Assembly (NCBI RefSeq): GCF_000711235.1
Contig: NZ_JOMI01000001.1
Span: 773,276 to 837,275 of the forward strand
From: Prevotella sp. 10(H)
GTDB lineage: Bacteria > Bacteroidota > Bacteroidia > Bacteroidales > Dysgonomonadaceae
DNA: 64,000 nucleotides
Direction of reading: 5' to 3'
Part shown: in pieces, positions 54,478 to 63,956 of the stretch
How the letters are laid out: the number at the start of each line of letters is the position of its first letter
How positions within the stretch are numbered: the stretch's first letter is position 1
Translations under genes and position numbers: made by a program
The notes under the pieces: generated by a model
The model's input: the letters and a program-made list of their open reading frames with translations, nothing else
What the model was told of the DNA's origin: nothing
Databases searched by the model: none

Positions 54478-55251
54478 ATGAAAAAACTTGTATTGAATAG
54501 TATGCTATTCATATCACTTGCTATGGCTTCATTTTCATATACATCATGTAGCAGGCATGCCAAAGCAAATAATGAACCTGTGACTGCAGCTACGGATATT
54601 GGATTCCCGAAAAAAGAAGTATTAAACAATTCTGTTCTCTCGGCAGAAGAGCAGGCAAAACTTACTCCCGATACAGTTCTAGAAATCCTCAAGCAAGGAA
54701 ATAAAGAATTTACGGAAGACAACCTTACCGTACGCAACAATACAGAGCGTGTACGGGAAGCTGCACTCGGGCAATATCCGAAAGCAGTAGTGGTATCGTG
54801 CCTCGATTCACGCGTACCGGTAGAAGATGTATTCCATAGAGGAATAGGCGACATATTTGTCGCCCGTGTAGCAGGAAACGTGGTAAATCCCGATATACTG
54901 GGAAGCCTTGAATATGCCTGTAAAGTATCGGGTTCGAAACTCATCGTAGTACTCGGACATGAGCATTGCGGTGCCATAAAATCGGCTATCGATGATGTGA
55001 AATTAGGAAACATAACAACCTTACTTTCAAAAATACGCCCGGCTGTGACAATGGCATCAAAAGATTATGAAGGAGATAAAACTTCTAAGAATAAAGCATT
55101 CGTACAGAAAGTTTGCGATGATAATGTGAAGCTGACTATGGAAGAGATCCGTAAGAATAGCCCGATATTGAAGGAAATGGAAGATAAAGGCGAAATAAAA
55201 ATCGTCGGAGGAGTTTACCATATGGAAACGGGGCGTGTAGACTTTCTTTGA
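54478..55251 (+). CDS. Beta-class carbonic anhydrase with lipoprotein signal
   Basis: A 257-residue enzyme that hydrates CO2. The N-terminus is a lipoprotein signal (SYTSC, Cys24) followed by a polar linker. The catalytic domain has zinc ligands Cys108 (with Asp110 and Arg112 in CLDSR), His161 and Cys164 (GHEHCGAI), and VARVAGNVVNPDILGSLEYAC. All active-site residues are present. A lipid-anchored periplasmic or surface location is unusual for the beta class. ATG 54478 is chosen because the signal peptide begins there; the frame open to 54322 has no signal-like sequence. Followed by a strong terminator. Confidence 0.93.
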   Translation: MKKLVLNSMLFISLAMASFSYTSCSRHAKANNEPVTAATDIGFPKKEVLNNSVLSAEEQAKLTPDTVLEILKQGNKEFTEDNLTVRNNTERVREAALGQYPKAVVVSCLDSRVPVEDVFHRGIGDIFVARVAGNVVNPDILGSLEYACKVSGSKLIVVLGHEHCGAIKSAIDDVKLGNITTLLSKIRPAVTMASKDYEGDKTSKNKAFVQKVCDDNVKLTMEEIRKNSPILKEMEDKGEIKIVGGVYHMETGRVDFL

Positions 55252-55277
55252 CAAACGGTAAATGTAATTTTCGCCGG

Positions 55278-55316
55278 CAGGCTGCTATACAAGAGTGTAT
55301 GCAGCCTGTTTTATTT
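55278..55316 (+). terminator. Terminator of the carbonic anhydrase gene
   Basis: Stem CAGGCTGCTATAC / GTATGCAGCCTG with one bulged base, 6-nt loop, followed by TTTTATTTTT. Confidence 0.85.
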
Positions 55317-55377
55317 TTCAGCATTCAGCATTCCAATTCAAAATGATTTTTTACATTTATAGGCTAAAAAATATAAA

Positions 55378-56733
55378 ATGAAAAAACTTATAGTAATATT
55401 CACTATTCTGAATATTGGCCTATGTTCTGCACAAACACGCTTTACCAGACAACAGCTTATAAATGATGCGGATACATTGTATCAGGCGATTAATGAAATT
55501 CATCCGAACCCGTATTATCAATATTCTAAAAAGGATTTTGACAGGGAATTCAATGAGTTAAAGCATAATCTTCGCGACTCGATGACCAGTATGGATTTTT
55601 ACAACCTCATCACCCCTTTAGTTGCAAAACTGAATGACGGACATACTAATATCACGCCCTATGCATCCCGGTCGCAAGAGCAAAAGCTTTTTCCCTTCCG
55701 TATTAATATAAGCGATAAACATGAAATATTTGTAATAGATTCCTATGGGAAAACTAAATTGCCAAAGGGAACGCAAATAACATATATAAACGGGAAAAAT
55801 AGTAAGGACATCATTAAGGAATTACTCAGATATATTTTCGGAGAAACAGATTATTTTAAAAAGAATTATCTACAGTTGAAATTCTCAGATTATTATGCTA
55901 ATACATATGGATATTCTTCCTTTAAGATCGGATATATTGACGAACAGGGAAAAAGCAGAAATATGGATACAAATGGCGTTGATACGGATGTTGTAGAAAA
56001 GGCTCTTGGGAGTTTATTATCATTCGAAAAAACGCTTGACTTAACACTGGATGAAACGAACAAAATAGCCATTCTGAGTTTCAATTCTTGTGATATACCA
56101 GTGGAGTTTGCACAGGATTTTTTTAAAACATCCTTCGATTCTATAAATAAAATGGGAATCGAATACCTGATAATTGATGCACGTTTCAACGGAGGCGGAA
56201 CCGATCTTGTAGGAAATGATCTTCTGATGTATATTTCGGATGTTCCATTTAAACAATATGATGGTACAGATACTAAAATAAGCTATCAACTTGCTAAAAG
56301 TCATCCGTGGTATCAAAATAATGAAGCAATATGGGACAGGCTGAGAAAAGAGGGGCCGTTTATTATACCTAAGGAAGAAGAGGATAGGTATTTTCTTGAT
56401 CCATATCCGGATTCCGTACGCTTTCATGGCAAAAAATTCTTATTAACAGGGTTCCTGAATTTTTCTGCCGCTACCGACTTTTCATGGGCATTCTGGAAAT
56501 TTGGATTAGGCACAGTAATCGGAGAAGAGACAGGCGGTTTGGGACATTCCTTCGGAGCGAGCCTAAATTCGGTATTGCCTAATACCCGATTAAAATATAA
56601 TGTTTCAAATAAACTTTTCTACAATTATAAAGCTGATAAAAACAGTGTACATGGAGTAAAGCCCGATATAGAAATTCCATACGAAGAGGCACTGGATTAT
56701 ACAATAAATGCAATCAAAAACGGTAAATTATAA
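55378..56733 (+). CDS. Secreted S41-family peptidase, paralogue of the men-cluster enzyme
   Basis: A 451-residue protein with a signal peptide (GLCSAQ). Same layout as the 42074-43432 protein: QQLINDADTLYQAINEIHPNPYY, then TPLVAKLNDGHTNITPY, PDZ-like part with GTQITYINGKN, IIDARFNGGGTDLVGNDLL, and the nucleophile block FLNFSAATDFSWAFWKFGLGTVIGEETGG (Ser near residue 362). The two proteins are clearly homologous along the whole length and in different gene contexts. It starts about 125 nt after the carbonic anhydrase and 20 nt before tag. Periplasmic protease of unknown substrate. Confidence 0.9.
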   Translation: MKKLIVIFTILNIGLCSAQTRFTRQQLINDADTLYQAINEIHPNPYYQYSKKDFDREFNELKHNLRDSMTSMDFYNLITPLVAKLNDGHTNITPYASRSQEQKLFPFRINISDKHEIFVIDSYGKTKLPKGTQITYINGKNSKDIIKELLRYIFGETDYFKKNYLQLKFSDYYANTYGYSSFKIGYIDEQGKSRNMDTNGVDTDVVEKALGSLLSFEKTLDLTLDETNKIAILSFNSCDIPVEFAQDFFKTSFDSINKMGIEYLIIDARFNGGGTDLVGNDLLMYISDVPFKQYDGTDTKISYQLAKSHPWYQNNEAIWDRLRKEGPFIIPKEEEDRYFLDPYPDSVRFHGKKFLLTGFLNFSAATDFSWAFWKFGLGTVIGEETGGLGHSFGASLNSVLPNTRLKYNVSNKLFYNYKADKNSVHGVKPDIEIPYEEALDYTINAIKNGKL

Positions 56734-56753
56734 ATAGCTCTAAATAATCTGAC

Positions 56754-57326
56754 ATGAATAAGACAGAAACAATACGCTGCGGCTGGGCAGGCAATGATCC
56801 CTTATATATAAAATACCATGACGAAGAATGGGGCATAGAAGTAACGGATGATAAAACGATGTTTGAATTCCTCGTGCTGGAAGGTGCTCAAGCCGGATTA
56901 AGCTGGATTACCATTCTGCGAAGACGCGAAGGATACAGGAAAGCTTTTGCCGGATTCGATGTCGAAAAAGTAGCGAAATTCACAGATAAAGACGTGGAAA
57001 GACTAATGAATGATGAAGGTATTATCCGCAACAGGCTGAAAATAAAAGCTACGATCACAAATGCACAACATTTTATAGAAATTCAGAAAGAATTCGGTAG
57101 TTTCTGCAATTATATAAGATCATTCCTTCCGAAGGGAAAGCCTATAGTAAACAATTGGAAAACATTGGCTGAGATTCCTGCATCGACACCACTATCCGAC
57201 GCTATCAGTAAAGATATGAAAAAGCGCGGGTTTAAATTCTTCGGCACTACAATATGTTATGCACACCTCCAGGCTGTAGGATATGTAAACGATCACCTTA
57301 TCGACTGTATATGCAGAACTAAATAG
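56754..57326 (+). CDS. tag: DNA-3-methyladenine glycosylase I
   Basis: A 190-residue base-excision repair enzyme that removes 3-methyladenine. The zinc site is complete: Cys9, His22, His181 and Cys185, with the H-x3-C spacing of E. coli Tag. Other landmarks: YHDEEWG, FEFLVLEGAQAGLSWITILRRREGYRKAF, GIIRNRLKI, and FKFFGTTICYAHLQAVGYVNDHL. Complete. It may be co-transcribed with the S41 gene. The pyridoxamine kinase gene converges 8 nt away. Confidence 0.97.
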   Translation: MNKTETIRCGWAGNDPLYIKYHDEEWGIEVTDDKTMFEFLVLEGAQAGLSWITILRRREGYRKAFAGFDVEKVAKFTDKDVERLMNDEGIIRNRLKIKATITNAQHFIEIQKEFGSFCNYIRSFLPKGKPIVNNWKTLAEIPASTPLSDAISKDMKKRGFKFFGTTICYAHLQAVGYVNDHLIDCICRTK

Positions 57327-57333
57327 AAAAAAT

Positions 57334-58206
57334 TTATATCAATTCATAAGTGCTTACCTGTATCGGTATGTGCAGGTTATGTAATACTTTCTCTAATAAT
57401 ATGCCTTCTCTGGAATCGTACTCATATCCGAATGTTGCACGTATTCCCTGATAACAGAACTGTGTAGCCCTGTCGAGAGCCATAGGCAGGCTATCTCCCT
57501 GCATCATTGCTCCTGTTATGACGCTGGTAAAGGTATCCCCTACTCCCGGATAATGAGCAGGCAAATAGGGGCAGGTTACTTTCCAGAAGCATCCTCCATT
57601 ACGATTATAAGCATAAACCGAAGTTTGATGAGGATCATTCGCCACCGGTACACTGGTAATAATAACGATAGACGGACCTTTTTCGGAAAGTGACAACAGG
57701 TATTCTTTCAGCCGCTCATCTGTATACTCGGTTTCGTAAGGAATGTCTAGCAAGTAAAACAATTCGGTGAGATTAGGAGTAATAATGTCGGCAACTGTTA
57801 TCAATCGCCTCATTTCTTCAACAATAGCCATATCGAACCCTGTATATAATTTGCCATTATCGCCTAATACGGGGTCAACCACAACAAGATTATTTTCCCT
57901 TCTAAAATCAGATATAAAATCCTTTACAATCTGTATTTGCTCGGGCGATCCAAGGTATCCGGAATAAAAAGTATCGAATTCAGCACCCAGCTTCTTCCAC
58001 TTACTTATTATCTTTTTCATCTCATCTGTTAAATCGAGAAATGAAAAATCAGGATACTGAGTATGACTGGAAAGTATAGCCGTTGGAAGGGGTGTAACCT
58101 GAAATCCCATTGAAGTCAGTATGGGTATCACCACCGAAAGTGATACACGTCCTATTCCCGAAAGATCATGAATGGCAACTATTTTCTTTGTTTTATTTAA
58201 ATACAT
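57334..58206 (-). CDS. Pyridoxamine/pyridoxal kinase
   Basis: A 290-residue ribokinase-fold kinase of the PdxY/PdxK group that phosphorylates vitamin B6 for the salvage pathway. HDLSGIGRVSLSVVIPILTSMGFQVTPLPTAILSSHTQYP at the start, VVDPVLGDNGKLYTGF, ADIITPNLTELFYLL, and PGVGDTFTSVITGAM with the catalytic Asp. Related members also act on other substrates, but the PNL and DPV motifs fit B6 kinases. An inverted repeat CGTTTCT / AGAAACG lies at 58239-58259, upstream. Confidence 0.9.
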   Translation of the reverse strand: MYLNKTKKIVAIHDLSGIGRVSLSVVIPILTSMGFQVTPLPTAILSSHTQYPDFSFLDLTDEMKKIISKWKKLGAEFDTFYSGYLGSPEQIQIVKDFISDFRRENNLVVVDPVLGDNGKLYTGFDMAIVEEMRRLITVADIITPNLTELFYLLDIPYETEYTDERLKEYLLSLSEKGPSIVIITSVPVANDPHQTSVYAYNRNGGCFWKVTCPYLPAHYPGVGDTFTSVITGAMMQGDSLPMALDRATQFCYQGIRATFGYEYDSREGILLEKVLHNLHIPIQVSTYELI

Positions 58207-59105
58207 ATGTACTTGTCTTATGTGAAATGATAAAATCGCGTTTCTTATAAATAGAAACGTAAATAAAAGAAATATGTTTTTACATACCTTTGACAGTATA
58301 AAAATATCGAAAAATAAATATGAATATGAACATATAAAGCTATAAAAACGTTAAATATATTGTGTATAAACAATATAAAAAACAAAACCATGCGAACTTC
58401 ACAGCTCACATGGCTTCACACTTCACAAACTACACAAAACTTGCGGTTCTTCCTTAACTATTAAAAAAAATCTAAACTAGTGCTAATAAAATTTATAAAA
58501 CTACTTTATATATTATATTGGGCATTTTCAACTCCGTTAGGCTATTAGACAATTTCTATAAAAGAAAATTGTATCTTTATGCCAGAGACGAATCGTATAA
58601 CCTTTTTATTTCGCTCTTATCAGCTACTTTTGTTCAATGGTTTCAAATATCGTCCTTTTACATTTGTAAAAATACACTATGATTACGGGAAAACGGGTAC
58701 TAATTATGAGTATTTTGCATTTATGTTGTTTCTGATTTAACAGATGGAAATATCAATCATTTCGCTCTCTGTAACATCACCACTCCAGACAGGTCTAATT
58801 TATCGATTTGAGATACACGTAAATAGATTTGTTTCGAAAATCGAAACAAAAGCAATCATTTGTAATTATTTTAAGAATATTTACTTTTAGAAAGACCAAT
58901 CCCCTTAAAAATCTATCTTACAAACACATAGTTAATTATAGAAAAAGTCAAATTAAAATAAGAAATAATTATAGGAAAAAACTTTTCTCGTTTTCAGAGA
59001 AATATATTTTGAAAATGAAGCTAAAACCAACAAATTCTGTTTAACAGATAAAGCATTAATACTTGAATAATTTTTCAGTATATTAAATATTTATGCAATA
59101 CTTTC
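58207..59105. other. 0.9 kb AT-rich intergenic region
   Basis: No gene supported. Small features only: the inverted repeat CGTTTCT-TATAAAT-AGAAACG at 58239-58259, a CAATTTCT/AGAAAATTG palindrome near 58552-58571, and isolated -7-like boxes TACTTTTG (near 58625) and TACATTTG (near 58660). An open frame at 58829-59044 has a TTG start and Lys/Ile/Asn composition expected by chance. Confidence 0.5.
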
Positions 59106-59579
59106 TTATACGATCATCATACTTTCCTTGCTTTTAACTCCTTGAACGTAACCGTCAAAAAAGAAAGGAATATTATCTTCACTACCGTTTTCAAAACGGC
59201 CTTTTACCTTTTCATATGCAAGCAGCGACATTTCGAATTCCGGTTGCCCGGTAACCAATATCGGTTGATTTAAACGATCGTACCAATAATAACGGCCTCC
59301 AAAATTCTGCCGGGCGACTTCAAATATATATGCTCCTATCTTAATTACCATTATTCGCTTGGTTTCATCATTACCCTGCATATAGAAAGACGTATTTTCT
59401 TCCATTATATCATCCAGAAGCTGAAGGCTCTCAACACTAAAATCGAGTTTAGCAATATCTCCGAATTGTTTTACCAGAGCATTGGCATTTGCCACCATCT
59501 CTTCAGCGAACTCCCTACGGTCTTCTTCGGTAATTTCTATTACCTGTTGTTTTTTTCTAAAGAAATCAAATAACCCCAT
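59106..59579 (-). CDS. Conserved-looking hypothetical cytoplasmic protein
   Basis: A 157-residue acidic protein with no signal. It begins MGLFDFFRKKQQV (amphipathic, basic) and continues with an acidic helical part, then MVIKIGAYIFEVARQNFGGRYYWYDRLNQPILVTGQPEFEMSLLAYEKVKGRFENGSEDNIPFFFDGYV. That block looks like DUF3806-type or immunity-like small proteins, but I cannot assign a family. It is monocistronic. Confidence 0.65.
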   Translation of the reverse strand: MGLFDFFRKKQQVIEITEEDRREFAEEMVANANALVKQFGDIAKLDFSVESLQLLDDIMEENTSFYMQGNDETKRIMVIKIGAYIFEVARQNFGGRYYWYDRLNQPILVTGQPEFEMSLLAYEKVKGRFENGSEDNIPFFFDGYVQGVKSKESMMIV

Positions 59580-59651
59580 ATTGTATCTTAATAATGTAAA
59601 TCAAAAGTGCAAGTTACGCTTTTTCAGTTATAAAATAAGATATTTCGGAAT

Positions 59652-60617
59652 CTATCCCATGGAATTTATCAATTCTCTTTGCTTCTTGAAAAACTGCACC
59701 CGTTGCATTTCTCCACTTTCGGAAATAAGAGTGGATAATCTTTTCAACGATTGAATCCGGTTCTTCATCCTTTCAAACGTTCCCGGATCAAACGAATATA
59801 CTGAACCCAATGTAAAGACTTTAATATGGCTGATATTATAGTTTTGCATTTGCAGATAGCTATAGGTAGACTCGAGATTGATGCTGGAAAGATAAAATTG
59901 CAGTTTAGCCCCCGTTTCAAAAGCTCCTTTCATTGCCAGAACTTCCATATCCTCTACCAATTTCAAGAGGTCTTCTTTGAGAGCAAGAACATCTTCCGTA
60001 CTAATAAAGCGTATGCTTGCAAAATACTTGATTTCATTCACAAGATAATGGAATATAAGATTATCCCATATATAATATGTATATGATATGTACATAGATT
60101 CCTCTACATATCTTTTGTGTATACTGTCCAGTCGCGGGGATATTTTCACATCGTCGAGCGATTTGATATGTGTAGCCCCGTTCCATTGATAGAGCCATTT
60201 GAATAAATAAAACTTTGTGAGATAATCATAGTTAAGAAAAACAATTTGTGGAAGTATGTTTGCCGATATTCCCACTTCCCTGTTTTCATCAACACGCGAT
60301 TCGTAAAGGATTTCATTGAATCTTTCCATCATAACATAATCTACCTCATCCGGGTTTATAAACTCTGTCAACCGGAGTTGAAACGGCCTGTTTTGGGGTA
60401 TATCTATATTTGTCAACGCATCGAAAGAGATACCTAAAGTTTTGCAGATTGTTGTAGCTTCTTCCATAGTAAAGGGAACCTCACTCCGCAAACGGCGATA
60501 TACGGCCTCCTTTCCTATACATAATACCTCCATCAGGAAACTGGCAATATTGGCATTTTGAGGCATCTTACTGCGGATGGCATTTAACAAGTTGTCGTGT
60601 ATTGTTTCTATTTTCAT
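59652..60617 (-). CDS. Helix-turn-helix regulator of a Bacteroidota-specific type
   Basis: A 321-residue protein. Residues 8-75 form a BetR/Xre-like helix-turn-helix (FLMEVLCIGKEAVYRRLRSEVPFTMEEATTICKTLGISFDAL). The remaining ~240 residues are helical with no known domain (YLTKFYLFKWLYQWNG, FETGAKLQFYLSS). This long form without a recognised ligand domain is common in Bacteroidota genomes, and targets are rarely known. Divergent from the surface lipoprotein gene at 60817, which it may regulate. Confidence 0.8.
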   Translation of the reverse strand: MKIETIHDNLLNAIRSKMPQNANIASFLMEVLCIGKEAVYRRLRSEVPFTMEEATTICKTLGISFDALTNIDIPQNRPFQLRLTEFINPDEVDYVMMERFNEILYESRVDENREVGISANILPQIVFLNYDYLTKFYLFKWLYQWNGATHIKSLDDVKISPRLDSIHKRYVEESMYISYTYYIWDNLIFHYLVNEIKYFASIRFISTEDVLALKEDLLKLVEDMEVLAMKGAFETGAKLQFYLSSINLESTYSYLQMQNYNISHIKVFTLGSVYSFDPGTFERMKNRIQSLKRLSTLISESGEMQRVQFFKKQRELINSMG

Positions 60618-60782
60618 TACCGAATAAAATATAAGGGCATTTAAATATATATAGTTTTATCTCCTCAATAAAGGGCTAAAATTACTCACTGTGAGTTTAA
60701 AAACAAAAGATATCCCAATAAAAGTTACTCGGAATATACTTTCTTCGCAAATATTTATTCTCTCTTATTTAACATTTTTATC

Positions 60783-60790
60783 TATCTTTG
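60783..60790 (+). promoter_or_regulatory. -7 box before the surface lipoprotein gene
   Basis: TATCTTTG, an exact -7 match 26 nt before ATG 60817. The -33 region is only T-rich. Confidence 0.4.
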
Positions 60791-60816
60791 CTCATAACAA
60801 ACTATAATATTGAGTT

Positions 60817-61248
60817 ATGAAAAAGTTCCTGTATTTTATATTTATATGCTCGTTGTGTGTGGGTTTTGCTGGATGTGGTAGTGATGATGACAATAACGAC
60901 GACGGCGATGATAATGGAAAATTTGTATGGAATGGGAATTGGAATGATGAGAATGACCCGAATTATAAGCCGGAGGGGTATAATCCGATAGAGGGATTGT
61001 GGAAAAATATTAATGCTCCTCGTGGTATATATTTTTCTAAAGATTTCGATGCATATGTAGTTACTTTTTATGATGATGGAACTTACAAAAAGAGTTTATG
61101 GCGGGAAAATTATATAATCAATAATACAGGATATAGGGTTTCTGACGGGACATGGAGATATAAATTCGATGAAAAAGGTAATTTTTGGACTACACCAAAT
61201 AAGTTTGACGATAATGATTGGAGAATATATACAAAAGTAAAAGAATAA
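60817..61248 (+). CDS. Small surface-exposed lipoprotein
   Basis: A 143-residue protein with lipoprotein signal FAGC (Cys20), followed by GSDDDNNDDGDDNG. An acidic run right after the lipid Cys is the known signal that sends Bacteroidota lipoproteins to the outer surface. The small mature domain is Trp/Tyr/Asn-rich (NPIEGLWKNINAPRGIYFSKDF, YRVSDGTWRYKFDEKGNFW), resembling lipocalin-like or META-like beta-sheet proteins that open with G-x-W. Function unknown. Own promoter and a perfect terminator. Confidence 0.75.
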   Translation: MKKFLYFIFICSLCVGFAGCGSDDDNNDDGDDNGKFVWNGNWNDENDPNYKPEGYNPIEGLWKNINAPRGIYFSKDFDAYVVTFYDDGTYKKSLWRENYIINNTGYRVSDGTWRYKFDEKGNFWTTPNKFDDNDWRIYTKVKE

Positions 61249-61278
61249 CAATAGAGCCCGGAAATCCGGGCTCTATTG
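61249..61278. terminator. Bidirectional terminator
   Basis: Perfect 13-bp stem CAATAGAGCCCGG / CCGGGCTCTATTG with AAAT loop, between convergent genes. The hairpin begins at the lipoprotein stop and touches the stop of the minus-strand gene. Confidence 0.9.
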
Positions 61279-61280
61279 CT

Positions 61281-63956
61281 TTATATGACATTCCGTATCA
61301 GTTTCAATGTCGCTTTCTTCTTACACAACGGGTCATATCCGTCTACTTCCGCTACATAATACAAGTCACCGTTAAATTTTATCTGGCTGTCGGCGATGTT
61401 ATTATATTCGTCAGGAGTAAGGAAACACTCCACTATAGTGTAAGTATTATCTGTGTCGATAAGCAATGTAAAGTAATTGTTCAGTATAGAATTTCCTGAA
61501 TTTTTATAATCTAGCTGCATCGGTTTTTCTTTTTCGATTTTGTCCGATACTAATGCGATATCTACTGGGTCTTTCATATTCAAATATGTTTCGAAAGTTT
61601 TGTTCTTTTTATACCAAAACCGTTGAGCTTTATTTACATATTTCTTTTTCATAGCTTCCTCATAGTCTACCGTGTTTTCTCCCCATACCTCTTTGTCAGA
61701 TATGACAGGTATGTACCATTCCTCACCTTTGTTATCTGTAATTTTTTTGAACCAGTTGTACGAAAAATTTGAAGTCTGTTTTATTGTTTTTTCTTCTATG
61801 CTTCCGGTCAGGTATTTCCCTCCTCCATCGTCACCGCTATCGGCAACTTTTTTATCCGTCTTAGATTTCTCATAGCCTTCTTCATTTTTGTCTACGGTGT
61901 AGCCAACTTCATATATGGCAGGTATTTTCAACGATTGATTTTTCCTATCCATATTTACATTTGCTTTTTTATCGAGGTCGATTATCGCCGAAGTGCTTAT
62001 TTTCCGTATCTGCTTTGTATTAAGTTCGAAGTTTTTTTCACCCGTTTGTACCAAGTCAAGGTTGAAAGCTTTACAGAAATGTTCGAGCCAGTCATTTATT
62101 TTCATATCCGAAGGCAGAAACTTCACCAAATCCAGTTCATTTTCGAGGAATGTTTTATCATCATCCCATTTCATCGCTCCCTTACCTGTACCGTCACTGT
62201 CTATTTGTAACCATTCATCCATATCTTGCCTGAATGCTTCTATCGAAAGGTTAAAGTCTACATCGTAGTGCAGCCAGCTCCATTCATTCCCCTCAGATCC
62301 CGGATATGTGCTTTCTGTGAGGTCTGAGTTTGAAGTTACAGTTATCTGTTCATCTTTTTCCAACCATACTATCTGGTATATCTGCCCTTCCCCTTCCATG
62401 TAGTCGCTGTTGCGCGAAATTTTATTATTTAGAGTGTTACTTATCAGGTTTACAGTGTATTTTGAAGTCGGTTCATATATTACTGTATTATCTTCCTCTT
62501 TTGTTGCGTAATAAATAGGGCAATGTGTGGCTGTATATGATTGTTCATCTTTCAAATCCGAATCCCAAGACTTTCCATACCGCTTTGCCATAAGATTACA
62601 ATAAAGACCATTGGTATCGAGTGGATTGGTTTTATTAAAACGGTTCTTACCGAAAGAAAAGCCACATAGTAGATAAGGGTTTTGCTTTATATCAATGAAA
62701 TTGACTCCGCCCACCTCCGGAAAATATTTAGTGTCTTTAAAATTATTATCATCAAGTTGTAAAAGGTTATTCCGGTAGAAAACATTATCAAACCCAATCT
62801 GGTCGTAACTAATATCTTCACCAACTTTGCGTCTTAGCAGTTTAACTTCAAATCCAAAATCTCTGAAAGTATCCATTCTGCCGTATTCAAATCTATGGCT
62901 TCGCGACGATACTACTCTGGTACCGTCGTACTCAACCACCCTATTTCTTGTTCCATCAAGTTTTAGTTTTGCGTCGAATATTATTTTATATAAGCCATCT
63001 GCCGGTATTGTAATATAGGTATGATTAATTTTTCGATTATTATTTTCTATTTTAGATTCTTGCCTTACTATTTTTCCTTCATTATTGCCTATAGTTACAT
63101 TCGAATTTGCTGCATGTAGCATATCGACTGTATATAGATGTAAATCATTATTCTGGTTACCATAATACTTACACTCTGTTTCCCCGTTAGCCAGATTTGT
63201 CCAGCTTCCCTTTATAGAGGCACGAGCCCATTTTCCATAATTCCATGGCATATTATATTCTATCGGATTTTTATAACTCATAAATAAGTTTTTCAGGCGT
63301 TCATCCGTGAATGCAGTTCCGGTTATATTTAGTTTAGGCTCGGCCTTATCAAAAATACATTTTATAGTTTCCAGACAATTTATAGACGGCGGGAAATTAT
63401 CAAGGTGAAAATTAACTGAATCGTCCAATAATTCCTTTCCTGTAAATGTTCCATTCAGTTTAGACTCTTTTGGCATCAGCCCATAAAGTACAAACGGGAA
63501 AAAGCAATATTTGGATTCTTCGATTTCGCCTTTGTTATATATAGAAATATCAGTCATTTGCTGAAATGGCACTAGCCACTCCCCCGCCTGATTCATCTTC
63601 ATCTCCCCGAAAATATCCTTCACCGTCTTCTGCGCCGGAATCCCCAGATTACCCTTATAATACTCCTTTGTTATCTCACTGATTTTGAACTTCCCGTCGA
63701 AAATCTTTATTCCGTTCACCAGCAACTGCGCATCATACAGTTGCGAAAACTTGCCCTTTACCTCTTCGGTATTCGTATAGCCGAAGATAGCGTTATTAGT
63801 CGCCGTCGCGGGCAAAGTGATGTCGTAAGAGCGTTGTGCATCTTTGGTACTCAGCTCTGCCGGATTCAGCAGCTGCCGTTTGAGATATACCGAGAAACTT
63901 TCCGGACTTTCTATCTCACATAATTGTTTGTTGATGTAGAGTTCTAAACTTGCCAT
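61281..63956 (-). CDS. Large prophage tail-associated-like protein
   Basis: An 891-residue protein with no signal. The N-terminus LELYINKQLCEIESPESFSVYLKRQLLNPAELSTKDAQRSYDITLPATATNNAIFGY and the following VNGIKIFDGKFKISEITKEYYKGNL resemble large tail or baseplate-associated proteins of Bacteroidales prophages as I remember them; a search is needed. The rest is beta-rich with a late KNEEGYEKSKT linker and a terminal AEVDGYDPLCKKKATLKLI. The ATG at 63956 is near the window edge, so companion phage genes would lie to the right. The gene is adjacent to host genes on its left, so this may mark a prophage boundary. Confidence 0.55.
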   Translation of the reverse strand: MASLELYINKQLCEIESPESFSVYLKRQLLNPAELSTKDAQRSYDITLPATATNNAIFGYTNTEEVKGKFSQLYDAQLLVNGIKIFDGKFKISEITKEYYKGNLGIPAQKTVKDIFGEMKMNQAGEWLVPFQQMTDISIYNKGEIEESKYCFFPFVLYGLMPKESKLNGTFTGKELLDDSVNFHLDNFPPSINCLETIKCIFDKAEPKLNITGTAFTDERLKNLFMSYKNPIEYNMPWNYGKWARASIKGSWTNLANGETECKYYGNQNNDLHLYTVDMLHAANSNVTIGNNEGKIVRQESKIENNNRKINHTYITIPADGLYKIIFDAKLKLDGTRNRVVEYDGTRVVSSRSHRFEYGRMDTFRDFGFEVKLLRRKVGEDISYDQIGFDNVFYRNNLLQLDDNNFKDTKYFPEVGGVNFIDIKQNPYLLCGFSFGKNRFNKTNPLDTNGLYCNLMAKRYGKSWDSDLKDEQSYTATHCPIYYATKEEDNTVIYEPTSKYTVNLISNTLNNKISRNSDYMEGEGQIYQIVWLEKDEQITVTSNSDLTESTYPGSEGNEWSWLHYDVDFNLSIEAFRQDMDEWLQIDSDGTGKGAMKWDDDKTFLENELDLVKFLPSDMKINDWLEHFCKAFNLDLVQTGEKNFELNTKQIRKISTSAIIDLDKKANVNMDRKNQSLKIPAIYEVGYTVDKNEEGYEKSKTDKKVADSGDDGGGKYLTGSIEEKTIKQTSNFSYNWFKKITDNKGEEWYIPVISDKEVWGENTVDYEEAMKKKYVNKAQRFWYKKNKTFETYLNMKDPVDIALVSDKIEKEKPMQLDYKNSGNSILNNYFTLLIDTDNTYTIVECFLTPDEYNNIADSQIKFNGDLYYVAEVDGYDPLCKKKATLKLIRNVI

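Noticed and set aside
58399..58443. CTTCACA-rich simple repeat
   Set aside because: Short, irregular copies without defined unit or spacing; not a CRISPR or tandem array.
58829..59044. 71-codon frame in the 58.2-59.1 kb gap
   Set aside because: TTG start, Lys/Asn/Ile-rich chance composition and no conserved features.
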